From assembly GCF_002159265.1 (NCBI RefSeq), contig NZ_NFHG01000024.1, positions 1 through 36,452 of the forward strand: a stretch of 36,452 nucleotides of DNA, given 5' to 3'. Shown piece after piece: positions 1 through 7,973 of this stretch. The DNA is from Flavonifractor sp. An82 (lineage in GTDB: Bacteria > Bacillota > Clostridia > Oscillospirales > Oscillospiraceae). The position numbers and the translations under genes are program-made. How positions within the stretch are numbered: the stretch's first letter is position 1; every line of letters begins with the position of its first letter. The notes under the pieces were generated by a model. It was not told the DNA's origin. It ran no database searches and saw only the letters and a list, made by a program, of their open reading frames with translations.

Positions 1-92
1 TTCGGCCATCTCCCTTAAAAGTATTCGACACACTTTTAAGATAGCCGGTCTTTAGGCGTGGGTCAATTTTTGCCCGGCGCTCCAGGTCTATT

Positions 93-736
93 TTACTCCG
101 GCGGTGACAGGACGACTCTGGGCATCCCTATGTACTGAAAGGTGTGGATCATTCCAATGAACAGGTTTTCTTGCTTGGCGTTAGGAAAAAACTCAATGTA
201 GCGCTGGCCGCAGTGGTGGCAGATCATAGCGAAGCATGCCGCACGGTATGTGTTTCCGTTGTAGTCCAGCACATCTGTGAAGCCCCAGTCCATCTGGTAG
301 GCCTCGCCAGGCGCTGTGGTGTAACGGCGCCCTCGGTTTCCTTGGGGAGCAACCTGCTGCCGCTTGGCCGGGATGAGATGCTTATAAGCGGCGATGTACC
401 GTTTCACTGTGCTGCAGCTTCCGGTAAAACCAATCTCCTGTAGCCGTTCCAGGCAGACCGCAGAGTTGCTGACACCATCTCTGAGCAAGCGATCCAGAAC
501 AGCACTGTAACCGTCCAGAATGTGCTCCTTTTTCTCTTACCCACAAGACCATGAACAGTTTTACAGAAACCATTGGCTTTTAGACGCCGAAGCTTGGCTC
601 GGGAAAGTCCGGTCCGCCGACCGAGTTCCGCAAGGTTTATCTCATCTATGCTTGAAAACTCTCCGTGCTGTGCTTCCATCTCTGCGATGGCCTGTGCTAT
701 AATGGGCAAGAAGCCATTGCTTTGTATTCCTTTCAT
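93..736 (-). pseudogene. istA: Broken IS21-family transposase (IstA-like)
   Basis: Minus-strand reading gives an IstA-like protein in two frames. The N-terminal part (736 down to about 525) has a helix-turn-helix-like stretch (LAELGRRTGLSRAKLRRLK). The frame then shifts near 523-530, and the rest (about 525 down to 93) continues with the typical IS21 text, including IPAKRQ, APQGNRGRRY and YQMDWGF, where D is the first acidic residue of the DDE catalytic triad. The protein ends shortly after GMPRVVLS, where the family normally continues with the second catalytic Asp, so more than half of the catalytic domain is gone. The next bases (about 55-80, GGGTCAATTTTTGCCCGG) resemble terminal-repeat sequence of clostridial IS21 elements, which would fit an internal deletion joining istA to the element end and loss of istB; that last point is weak. 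Non-functional. Confidence 0.8.
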
Positions 737-846
737 ACGAATCCTTTCTACTGGGTTGTTTGGTCACTGTCCAGTATAAGGGGTCTGAAAGGTTTCAGTA
801 ATGGCTTTTTCTTTTGAACTCAAATTGGCGATTTCTCCTGAGCGCT

Positions 847-874
847 ATGGGGCTATTTCAGCTGGGCCCGAACA
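847..874. repeat. 28-bp repeat, copy A
   Basis: These 28 bases match 5736-5763 at 25 of 28 positions in the same orientation (both start ATGGGGCTAT and end with AACA). Copy A abuts the broken edge of the IS256-type fragment. It may be the end of an unidentified mobile element or a fragment of one. Confidence 0.55.
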
Positions 875-1330
875 TCAGCGCCCAGAACCTCACGATATCT
901 ACCCTCATTGACTGTGATTTCCACAAAATTGCTACACTTTCAAATTCCCCGCCCCAGTTACGACGCAGATAGTTCTCATCCACATAGACATACAGATAGT
1001 ATCCGCCCTGTAGAGGGCGGTTCCGCCAATCCTCAATGTTGTACGATTTCTTGTTCAGCCCACTGACGGTGGAGGGAGAGACCTTGCTACCCTAGAATGC
1101 CTCGGTGATGTTCTTCTTCAACAAGAACCTCTTCCACCCTGCTCTCCCGGCAGCAATACCGCTCAATAATGGAAGTTTCAAAAGAGATTCCATTGAGTTT
1201 ACGCTCCCTGAGGATGTCCTCCCCGGAAGTGGTGGTAAGATTTCGCCTATAGTGGCCGCTGCGGTAACCTTGGTATTGCTCATTGCGCTCGTACCGGGCT
1301 ACCAGTCCAGTGTTCTTACCGTCTCGTGTC
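875..1330 (-). pseudogene. IS256 (mutator)-family transposase fragment
   Basis: Reading the minus strand across two frames recovers the middle of an IS256/mutator transposase: RYERNEQYQGYRSGHYRRNL, TTTSGEDI, FETSIIERY, SPSTVSGLNKKSY, IEDWRNRPLQGG, YLYVYVDENYLRRNWGGEF and, after another shift, VNEGRYREVLGA. The D in YVYVD is the first catalytic aspartate. About 20 residues expected between the EEVLVE-like and SPSTVS-like motifs are missing, a stop lies near 1090, and both ends of the protein are absent. The fragment breaks off at the REVLGA motif, exactly where a short repeat shared with 5736-5763 begins. Clearly dead. Confidence 0.75.
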
Positions 1331-1499
1331 TAAGTTACAATAAGATGAGCAACTTGGTGACCAATTGTACCTTGGATTTATAAACCCGCAGATAAGACAA
1401 TTTGCTATTCTCTTGTTGTAGCATTCAATTTAAGTAGGTTGAGGGGCAGTATGCCGGAGAGTTTTCGTCACGAAATAGCTTAAATGGTACTGCAAAAAG

Positions 1500-2390
1500 A
1501 TAAATTCTGGTTGCAAATTCTTGGTATTGGAAGAATTCAGATAAAGTTCGTTGGCAGCAATATTTCCACGGGCAAAAGCATGCTTGCAGTCATGTGGTCC
1601 TTTGGAGAAGTGGTGGTTTTATCCTTTAGAAGTATGTCACGTCGCCAATGAACTGAGCCAGCTAACAGTGCTGCTCAAAAATCTAGACGACGAGACCCGT
1701 GTGAGAATGGGATCTGTTGGCAATTATCATGCGCCGGTGGCCTGGCTGCACCATAGTGCTGGTCTTTATGTCTCAGTAGTCAATTCAATACTAGTCCATT
1801 ACTACAGAAACAACAATTTAAGATGGACCCAGACCGACAAGAATGATGCTGGCCAATTACGGTCTCGACCGCTGGCTTATACTGCCGAGATATTGTACCA
1901 GAGGAGGAAATCCGACTTATCGTGAAGACCTACTACCAGCAGTATTATAAAATACAGACCATACTGAAGAATAGTTTAGATCTACCTGCTGGATGCTGTT
2001 TTCTGTACCAAACCGGCTGTTTACCAGTCAGCCTCATACCTATGGCAGCAAGGATACGGCACTAGATATATACTCGCTTCTGTCTGTGGGCACTTGGGTG
2101 TCATGCCAAAAGCAGCTTTTGGTAGAACAGGTTAATTCCCCTCTCCAAGCAACTTCTGCCGGGTTAATTACCCTCAAGCAAGAGATGCCGTCCTTGGCAT
2201 TTTCTCTAGCGAAGTATTACATGGTAATGAGGAAGTTTTACATTAACCCCTTCCTTCTCCCTCAACTCATGGCCTAAATGGGCTCCACACAAACAATTAG
2301 AAATATACACCGTTTTGATTGCAAAAAAGTAGCCAGTGCCATTTGCTCATATGCTCAATTTGTTGATAGAATAAACTATCTTTTGCTCTC
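1500..2390 (+). pseudogene. Degenerate IS110-family transposase
   Basis: Plus-strand text in several frames aligns with IS110 transposases. It contains a stretch with ELSQLTVLLKNLDDETRVRMG, then HHSAGLYVSVVNSILVHYY and TQTDKNDAGQL (DEDD-domain region with the third and fourth acidic residues). After a frame change come PNRLFTS, VNSPLQATSAGLITLKQEM, PQLMA (C-terminal transposase_20 region) and a trailing piece to about 2380 (HRFDCKKVASAIC). Stops and frameshifts interrupt it at least near 1923 and 2275, and the glutamate motif normally reading MESTGHY is degraded to MGSVGNY. The bases from 1384 to 1500, between this and the IS256 fragment, hold nothing I can identify. It belongs to a different IS110 lineage from the three intact copies. 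Confidence 0.75.
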
Positions 2391-2419
2391 ATATTCTCCA
2401 TGGAGGTTCAGTATATAAT

Positions 2420-3064
2420 TTATATATTACTGTCGGTTACAACACGAGTAATTTCTTTTGCAGAGCTAACTAATTGAATATTATATTCTTGATTTGGCAA
2501 AAAACCAAATCCATATGTTACACCTAAGAATGATATTCCGCAGGTTTTTGCTCCATTTAAATCATGGATACTATCACCAATCATAATACTATTATCTTTA
2601 GGTATGCCAGTTGTATTCATACACATTTCAATTAACTGCGATTTAGTGCGGGTATCGTATTTATCCATACCATATATAACGGTAAAGAAATTCAAGATCC
2701 CCATTTTTTTTAACATAATTTTTGAAAATTCTTCTTTTTTTAGTGTAGCCATTGCAAGCTTTACACCATTACAAAAAAGCTCTTTTAGGGTTTGCTCAAT
2801 ACCTGGATACAAAGAAGCTTCATGAATTCCATAATTACTGTAGTAATCACGATAAGCTGCAACTGCCGAGCGAGCTTCTGGTTCGGAAAATCCAAAACGG
2901 CTTGTATACGTTTGTAGCAACGGCCCACCAATTACAGAGTAAAGAATTTCCTCGCTTGGTACAGGGCGTCCCATTATTTTATGTGCATAGCGATGACTAT
3001 TAATAATACCTAAAGATGTATCCGCAATTGTTCCATCCATATCAAAAATTGCAAGGTCGTACAT
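2420..3064 (-). CDS. HAD-superfamily phosphatase (Gph-like)
   Basis: A 214-residue haloacid dehalogenase hydrolase of the phosphoglycolate-phosphatase-like group. Motif I is FDMDGT (nucleophile D8, acid D10) and motif IV is IGDSIHDLNGA, with a cap domain between. Length is normal for the family. It is the last gene of a tight three-gene unit; its ATG lies 3 bases after the aldolase stop. Next to a KdsB-like enzyme and an aldolase, a natural role is removal of phosphate from a sugar-acid phosphate, as KdsC does in Kdo synthesis or NeuB-pathway phosphatases do for nonulosonic acids. KdsC itself lacks such a cap, so this would be a functional analogue, not an orthologue. The substrate cannot be told from sequence; family assignment is secure. 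Confidence 0.85.
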   Translation of the reverse strand: MYDLAIFDMDGTIADTSLGIINSHRYAHKIMGRPVPSEEILYSVIGGPLLQTYTSRFGFSEPEARSAVAAYRDYYSNYGIHEASLYPGIEQTLKELFCNGVKLAMATLKKEEFSKIMLKKMGILNFFTVIYGMDKYDTRTKSQLIEMCMNTTGIPKDNSIMIGDSIHDLNGAKTCGISFLGVTYGFGFLPNQEYNIQLVSSAKEITRVVTDSNI

Positions 3065-3067
3065 GGA

Positions 3068-4648
3068 TTATACCTCATATTTTGTAGGTGTTATAAAATG
3101 ATAGTCTACACCAGACAAGGCCAGCCTCAACTGCCGAGCAATATTTTTATTTTTTGCTTCGCTCTCTACTCGATCTATTGGATGCATATAGGTGCTAATG
3201 CAGTAATTGTTAGAAGAATCCACATCAAAACCATCCATACCAGCTATTGAAATGCTGGAGACTCCTACTGATTTCAAAATTCGAACCAGCATAGCACCGG
3301 CATTATCTGCAGCACGGCCTTCCCCAATAAAACTTGAGTAGTTAACAAAATTCACACATTCAGAAGCAACTTCAATCAAATTCGATGTAGCAATAATTAA
3401 ATCAGGCTTTTTATTAATACCTCTAATCAAATCTAGACGTTTACGATTACTTACAAAAAGCATATCTGCTTCATATTGGGGGCTAATAAAATTAACTGAA
3501 ATAACAAAAGGATTCTCTTTTTTTATGTAAGATATAATCTGTTCTTTATAAATATTTAAGCTGGCACCCGAACACAAAATTAAAGCATTTCTACCCTTTA
3601 ACTTTTCAGACAACAAAGCTCGGGTTTCATCATCCCGAATTTGGCAATTTTGATAAGAATGATATAAATCTTTTATCAATTGAATGTCATATAAATCCCT
3701 CTTATCTACTGGGAGCAAACTTAAAATTTTAGAAATATCCGCAATACTAAGAGTACCTTTATTCAGCAGGAATGAAGCATAATTAGGATGACAGTTTTCT
3801 GTTGCCGATAAAAAATAGGGTAAATCATATCCCCACCGTTGCTGTGCATAAATGCTCATCAAAAATTGATCTGCAATAGTCAATAAAGAGGTTATAGAGT
3901 AATAAACTCCAATATTTACATTAATATACTCTGCCAGAAGTTCAGTAGAAAGGTTTCCTACACCTCGGCCCATACCATAAACAGATGCATCAATAATAAT
4001 TTTTCGTGAAGACTCCGCACGCATCAATTCCTGAGCATTGGAAAACGAAAGCTGCAAGTTATTATGCGAGTGAAAACCGACATAAATATCTTTGTGTAGA
4101 TTGTGGTCAATGAGATAAAATAATCGAAGCAGATCATGACGATACAGAATCCCTAAAGTGTCCACTAAGTACAATGCAAAAGGACGAAGGTTATTTACAT
4201 CTTGAATCAATTGAAGTAATTCTTCATCTGAATAAGAAGTCGTACCTACTGGCTGGATAAATATCTGATAACCTTTATCCATAAGCGCTCTGGCAACTTG
4301 TTTTGCTTCTTCCCACTCATGTTTATGAAAAGTCAGACGAATGCCATCAATAGAGCTTCCATCACAGGGTAATATTTTATCAGGAGAAATATCCCCTAAC
4401 GCAATCATAGCCACATACATGGTTCCTTGCTTTTTGGGAAAAATAAAAGGGGTAATTTGCAAAGTAGAAGAAAAAATTGACACATCAGAATTATATGTAC
4501 AATCCTTCAAAAAACCACACTCAATAATATCAATATTAGCTTCATTTAAGTAGTTAACAATACTATATATAGCAGAATTACCAAAATGCCATTGGTTAAT
4601 ATATCCTCCATCGCGAAGTGTACAGTCAAGAATTAAAGGCTTTTTCAT
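3068..4648 (-). CDS. DRE-TIM aldolase fused to a Rossmann-like domain
   Basis: A 526-residue protein in two parts. Residues 1-300 form an HMG-CoA-lyase/DmpG-like TIM barrel: LDCTLRDGG at 7-15 carries the metal-binding Asp, HSH at 193-195 gives the two metal-binding histidines, and GMGRGVGNLSTE is at 225-236. This family joins or cleaves pyruvate (or acyl-CoA) and aldehydes or keto acids using a divalent metal. Residues 352-526 form a second domain opening with ALILCSGASL, like the GxGPSL loop of DUF115/MAF and of GT42 sialyltransferases, and containing GMDGFD (470-475) and a late YMHP. The gene starts at the ATGA overlap with the cytidylyltransferase, so the two are translationally coupled. 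I infer that the barrel makes a 2-keto-3-deoxy sugar acid from pyruvate and an aldehyde. The function of the second domain is unknown. The reaction is not proven. Confidence 0.75.
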   Translation of the reverse strand: MKKPLILDCTLRDGGYINQWHFGNSAIYSIVNYLNEANIDIIECGFLKDCTYNSDVSIFSSTLQITPFIFPKKQGTMYVAMIALGDISPDKILPCDGSSIDGIRLTFHKHEWEEAKQVARALMDKGYQIFIQPVGTTSYSDEELLQLIQDVNNLRPFALYLVDTLGILYRHDLLRLFYLIDHNLHKDIYVGFHSHNNLQLSFSNAQELMRAESSRKIIIDASVYGMGRGVGNLSTELLAEYINVNIGVYYSITSLLTIADQFLMSIYAQQRWGYDLPYFLSATENCHPNYASFLLNKGTLSIADISKILSLLPVDKRDLYDIQLIKDLYHSYQNCQIRDDETRALLSEKLKGRNALILCSGASLNIYKEQIISYIKKENPFVISVNFISPQYEADMLFVSNRKRLDLIRGINKKPDLIIATSNLIEVASECVNFVNYSSFIGEGRAADNAGAMLVRILKSVGVSSISIAGMDGFDVDSSNNYCISTYMHPIDRVESEAKNKNIARQLRLALSGVDYHFITPTKYEV

Positions 4649-5394
4649 AAAGATATTTCTCCATTTTCAATTTTTTTAGATATAATACGGCTAATATGCT
4701 CCAAATCTTTTGGTGTATCCACAGAAAGGCTGTTGGCTTGCACTTCAATCATCCTGACTTTTTGTCCATTCTCAATAAATCTTAATTCGTTTATATCCTC
4801 AATTTTTTCATTATATCCTTTAGGTGTATTTGCAAAGAATTTTAGTGCATTAATATCATAAATTAAAACACCAACATGTTTATAATATACATAATCTATA
4901 GAAGACTTAGGATACGGGATAGGACTTCTAGACATAAAAAGTGCATTGGACTGGAAATCCGTAACAACTTTAATATTTGTAAAGTCGACAGCTTCTACAG
5001 GGCTTTTAATTTCTGTCATTAAATTACCTACATATAAATCGCACTTTTCTTTTACAGTCGGTATAATTGCTTTAATAATTTTAGGATCAATTAGCGGCTC
5101 ATCTCCATTAATTACCACAAAATAGTCTGCAGGGATTTTTTGTGCAACCTCATATACTCTTTCTGTACTCGTACTATGATCTTTTCTTGTCATAATACAA
5201 AGCATCGAATATTTTTTACATATTTGAAAAATTCTATCATCGTCTGTGGCAATATAAACTTCATTAATCTGACGCACTTTCTTTACCTGTTGATATACCC
5301 ACCATACCAGGGGATATCCGCATAGATCTGCTAGTGGTTTGCCAGGAAATCTAGAAGATTGAAATCTAGCTGGAATAACTGCTACAATTTTCAT
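4645..5394 (-). CDS. KdsB-like CMP-sugar-acid cytidylyltransferase
   Basis: A 249-residue nucleotidyltransferase, the same length as CMP-Kdo synthetase. Visible family motifs are IPARFQSSRFPGKPL at 7-21 (CTP-binding loop), ATDDDRI, HSTSTERVYEV, VVINGDEPLID, SRSPIPYP, YKHVGVLIY and the C-terminal SVDTPKDLE. It should transfer CMP from CTP to the anomeric hydroxyl of a 2-keto-3-deoxy sugar acid in the cytoplasm. True Kdo is a Gram-negative lipopolysaccharide sugar, and no kdsA or neuB homologue is seen here, so the substrate is more likely a related ulosonic acid made by the adjacent aldolase. It overlaps the aldolase gene by 4 bases and is first in its three-gene unit. Activity class is confident; sugar identity is not. 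Confidence 0.85.
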   Translation of the reverse strand: MKIVAVIPARFQSSRFPGKPLADLCGYPLVWWVYQQVKKVRQINEVYIATDDDRIFQICKKYSMLCIMTRKDHSTSTERVYEVAQKIPADYFVVINGDEPLIDPKIIKAIIPTVKEKCDLYVGNLMTEIKSPVEAVDFTNIKVVTDFQSNALFMSRSPIPYPKSSIDYVYYKHVGVLIYDINALKFFANTPKGYNEKIEDINELRFIENGQKVRMIEVQANSLSVDTPKDLEHISRIISKKIENGEISL

Positions 5395-5453
5395 TTTATC
5401 ACCATTTTCTTTCGTTCAATGCAGAAGCGCTAAATCATAAGAAATCGGCACTA

Positions 5454-5483
5454 CTAATACAGTTGCTACAATTTAGCGGTCAA
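5454..5483 (-). promoter_or_regulatory. Possible promoter for the cytidylyltransferase unit
   Basis: On the minus strand TTGACC (5483-5478) is followed after 18 bases by TATTAG (5459-5454), about 60 bases upstream of the cytidylyltransferase ATG. The -35 is good and the -10 mediocre. It would make the last three genes of the locus a separate transcription unit. Confidence 0.3.
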
Positions 5484-5735
5484 GCATATAGGCTCAACTG
5501 TGCTAATTTTATATATGCTAAAACCACTTTTAATAGCAACGCGCAAAACTTTGAAGCCTTATCTTTGGAGAGCGCAGCTAGTTAAATTTTAGCGTAAAGG
5601 CACCAAGTTCCTACCCACTAACTTAGATATTGTTGTGTAGAATACAACGCTCTACAGCAGCACGCATATTTTTGTGGAATTTACAACAGTTTTTATTACC
5701 TCGCTTAAAACTGTTTGCGCCCGGCAGAAACAGCC

Positions 5736-5763
5736 ATGGGGCTATATCACCTGGGCCCCAACA
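5736..5763. repeat. 28-bp repeat, copy B
   Basis: 25 of 28 bases identical to 847-874, same orientation. Here it sits in a gene-free gap inside the polysaccharide locus, not beside a recognisable transposase. Confidence 0.55.
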
Positions 5764-5946
5764 AAACTATATTTTAAAAGTGTATGGGTAAAATCTACTA
5801 GGATCATTTTGGATATATGTTTTAACTAGCTACCTCATATGTAACTCTTCAATTATAATTATCAATTACTACTTTTGTATTTTGTCATCGTAAATAAGAG
5901 TAAAATATATATTTTAGTTTAAATACTATAAAGTTCAGCAAATTAG

Positions 5947-6702
5947 TTATATTAAATTTTTACTTATGATATCTATGCTATATTTTTTATGATTTTGCAC
6001 TTTTTTCCCAGATTGTAATATTGCAGAAAGGGCTAAAAGTTCCATAGCGTCTACAATTTTGTATCTATTGCCAAGAATGTATTGGTTTAAAGCTGACAAC
6101 TCTGTACAACCAAGTATAAATGTTTTCTGTTCTGTTGATCGTGATGAGATACCATTAATTATTTGTGTCAATTTTTTTGCACACTGATAAAGTACTTTTT
6201 CTCCAGAATATTTTATTAAATATATAATATCATTTATTTTTTGACACTCTTCCTCTTGAGGATATTCTATATTAAGTCCACAAGTATCAAAAATTTCATA
6301 TATTCGTGTTTTGACTGTCCCCAACGTTCCTAATATCACAACTGATTTAGGCAGATCACTTTGTTTAATATATGCAGTTGTATTTTGCACCATATTAATA
6401 ATGGGAGCTGCTGAAATATTTTGAAGTTCTTTTATAAAATAGTGTGATGTGTTACACGGAATTAAAACTATTCTGGGATTCAGTTTATTTAGTTCTTTTA
6501 TTCCCTCAATCAGTTTCGGTAGCGGATTTGTTTCTGTAGGGTCTAACAAAAACTTAGTTCGGTCTGGTATTTGACTTTTGTTGGCTACAATAATATTCAA
6601 ATGATCTTGATCGCATAAAGCATAGGTTCGAGATATTATCATTTCTAGCAACATAGATGTTGCCAGTGGGCCCATACCGCCTAATATACCGATCTCATAC
6701 AT
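5947..6702 (-). CDS. Aspartate/glutamate racemase-family protein
   Basis: A 251-residue member of the Asp/Glu racemase family, which interconverts L- and D-amino acids without cofactor through two cysteines. Both are present: C83 in IPCNTSH and C199 in LGCTELSAL. The N-terminal GGMGPLATSM (8-17) is the usual substrate-loop signature. The ATG has a GAGAGGA ribosome-binding site 8 bases upstream. It follows the PP-loop gene by 20 bases and so is probably co-transcribed with it. In a polysaccharide locus it may supply a D-amino acid for decoration of a sugar, or act on another carboxylic acid. A housekeeping cell-wall role is less likely given the location. Family is secure; substrate is unknown. 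Confidence 0.85.
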   Translation of the reverse strand: MYEIGILGGMGPLATSMLLEMIISRTYALCDQDHLNIIVANKSQIPDRTKFLLDPTETNPLPKLIEGIKELNKLNPRIVLIPCNTSHYFIKELQNISAAPIINMVQNTTAYIKQSDLPKSVVILGTLGTVKTRIYEIFDTCGLNIEYPQEEECQKINDIIYLIKYSGEKVLYQCAKKLTQIINGISSRSTEQKTFILGCTELSALNQYILGNRYKIVDAMELLALSAILQSGKKVQNHKKYSIDIISKNLI

Positions 6703-6722
6703 TGCGTATGTCCTCTCATATT

Positions 6723-7973
6723 TTATTCAGTTAATTCTTTACCAATTAGTTTATAATAAATTCTAACTAGTTTTTTATTTTTCGCCAAAGAATATCTTAT
6801 TTTAAATAGTAAATACCAAATTGTAATTGACAAAGTGTATTTTTTTTCTTTTTTTAAAGAGTTTTTAACTTTGCCGGCAAAATACTTTTGATCTGCTGCC
6901 AATGCACAACCAATAAATTTACTTTTATTTGCATTAAAATAAGAAAGGTCAAATATCTTCTGATATTTTTCCAGAACTCCCCATGCATAATACAAAGAAA
7001 TCATTCGCCTACACTTATGACAGTATCCGCAATTCAAAGCATTACTCTTATATTGGCCTCCAAGTGACTGCTCTACCGCACAAACTTGCAAATGTCTATG
7101 TGATATACTAAATTTATCAATGAATTCAACTTTTTTAAGTCTTTCTGCTTCCATACCTGCAGAATAGATTTTTAAGTTCTCTACTGAGATTTGTGCAAGA
7201 GTAAACAAATCAAACCTTCCACCGCTCACTATAATATTTGGATCTATTGAAAATTTATCTACCGTGAATGTAGAAGAAAAATAATAAATAGCAAATAATT
7301 TTTTTAAGGCATATGCAGCACTTATATACTGAAGAGTAAAATAATGATTAAATAATCCTGTTGTCTCATAGAAAGAATACAAATTTGTAAAAAGCCATAC
7401 AAATTCATAACCTAATTCTTCAGATATTCTTTCTTTTTCAACTTTGTCTCTATTAAATAATGCTCTAATACGATCTTCAACATTATCATTTGATGATATA
7501 TTGTTGAACATAACATGTGTTAAACCAAAGTTTCCACAACGCTCCTTTGTATATTTTAGCATTGTATAAAAGGAGTCAACTCCTCCAGAGTTTCCAGTAG
7601 CAGAAGCGTTGGCAATACACGGTATTTCCGCAGCCTTATCTGCAATAATTTCTATTGTGTTTAAATCTGGCATATTTTCTGCTACAATTGGAATATAGTA
7701 TGTCGAAAGTTGGAAATACAACTGCTCTGTTATAGGTGCCTCACATATAATATTTTCATTGTTATACATGGCTGAATGTAAAAGTCCTAATATAAAAGCA
7801 TCGCTTCTTTCGTAGCAATAATATTCTGAATATTTTTCATCTGTTTCATAATATAAAGTACAGATTTTATTTTTATACTCCACATCAGCACATAGGCGTG
7901 ATGTACCTTTATCATGCAAATGGATCACATAAGGTTTTCCAATTTTTATAATGCCTTTTTCCACATTCATCAT
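6723..7973 (-). CDS. PP-loop (QueC-like) ATP pyrophosphatase
   Basis: A protein of about 416 residues with an ATP-pyrophosphatase PP-loop SGGVDSFYTML at 129-139 and a cysteine set C298, C315, C318, C321 (the last three in NCGYCHKCRR), which looks like the zinc site of 7-cyano-7-deazaguanine synthase QueC. Unlike QueC it has about 120 residues before the PP-loop. Such enzymes adenylate a carbonyl or carboxyl group so that an amine or ammonia can attack; in O-antigen loci WbpG-type members of the wider superfamily modify sugars. Its first ATG overlaps the stop of the GT52-like gene (ATGA), but AAGGA immediately precedes that ATG, so the in-frame GTG at 7964, nine bases after AAGGA, may be the true start. 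The partner racemase downstream suggests amino-acid or amide attachment to a sugar. Substrate unknown. Confidence 0.7.
   Translation of the reverse strand: MMNVEKGIIKIGKPYVIHLHDKGTSRLCADVEYKNKICTLYYETDEKYSEYYCYERSDAFILGLLHSAMYNNENIICEAPITEQLYFQLSTYYIPIVAENMPDLNTIEIIADKAAEIPCIANASATGNSGGVDSFYTMLKYTKERCGNFGLTHVMFNNISSNDNVEDRIRALFNRDKVEKERISEELGYEFVWLFTNLYSFYETTGLFNHYFTLQYISAAYALKKLFAIYYFSSTFTVDKFSIDPNIIVSGGRFDLFTLAQISVENLKIYSAGMEAERLKKVEFIDKFSISHRHLQVCAVEQSLGGQYKSNALNCGYCHKCRRMISLYYAWGVLEKYQKIFDLSYFNANKSKFIGCALAADQKYFAGKVKNSLKKEKKYTLSITIWYLLFKIRYSLAKNKKLVRIYYKLIGKELTE

Larger units (their letters stand above)
5395..5946. other. 550-bp AT-rich gap without a gene
   Basis: No open frame with coding character on either strand. 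The stretch contains the candidate promoter at 5454-5483, a 9-bp inverted repeat AACAGTTTT/AAAACTGTT (5685-5693 and 5707-5715) without a U-tract, and the second copy of the 28-bp repeat at 5736-5763. It probably marks a lost gene or an eroded mobile element between the racemase and the cytidylyltransferase. Confidence 0.6.

Noticed and set aside
4645-5394. True CMP-Kdo synthetase of a Gram-negative lipopolysaccharide pathway
   Set aside because: No kdsA, kdsD or lipid A genes are seen and the other content is Gram-positive; a related sugar acid is more likely.
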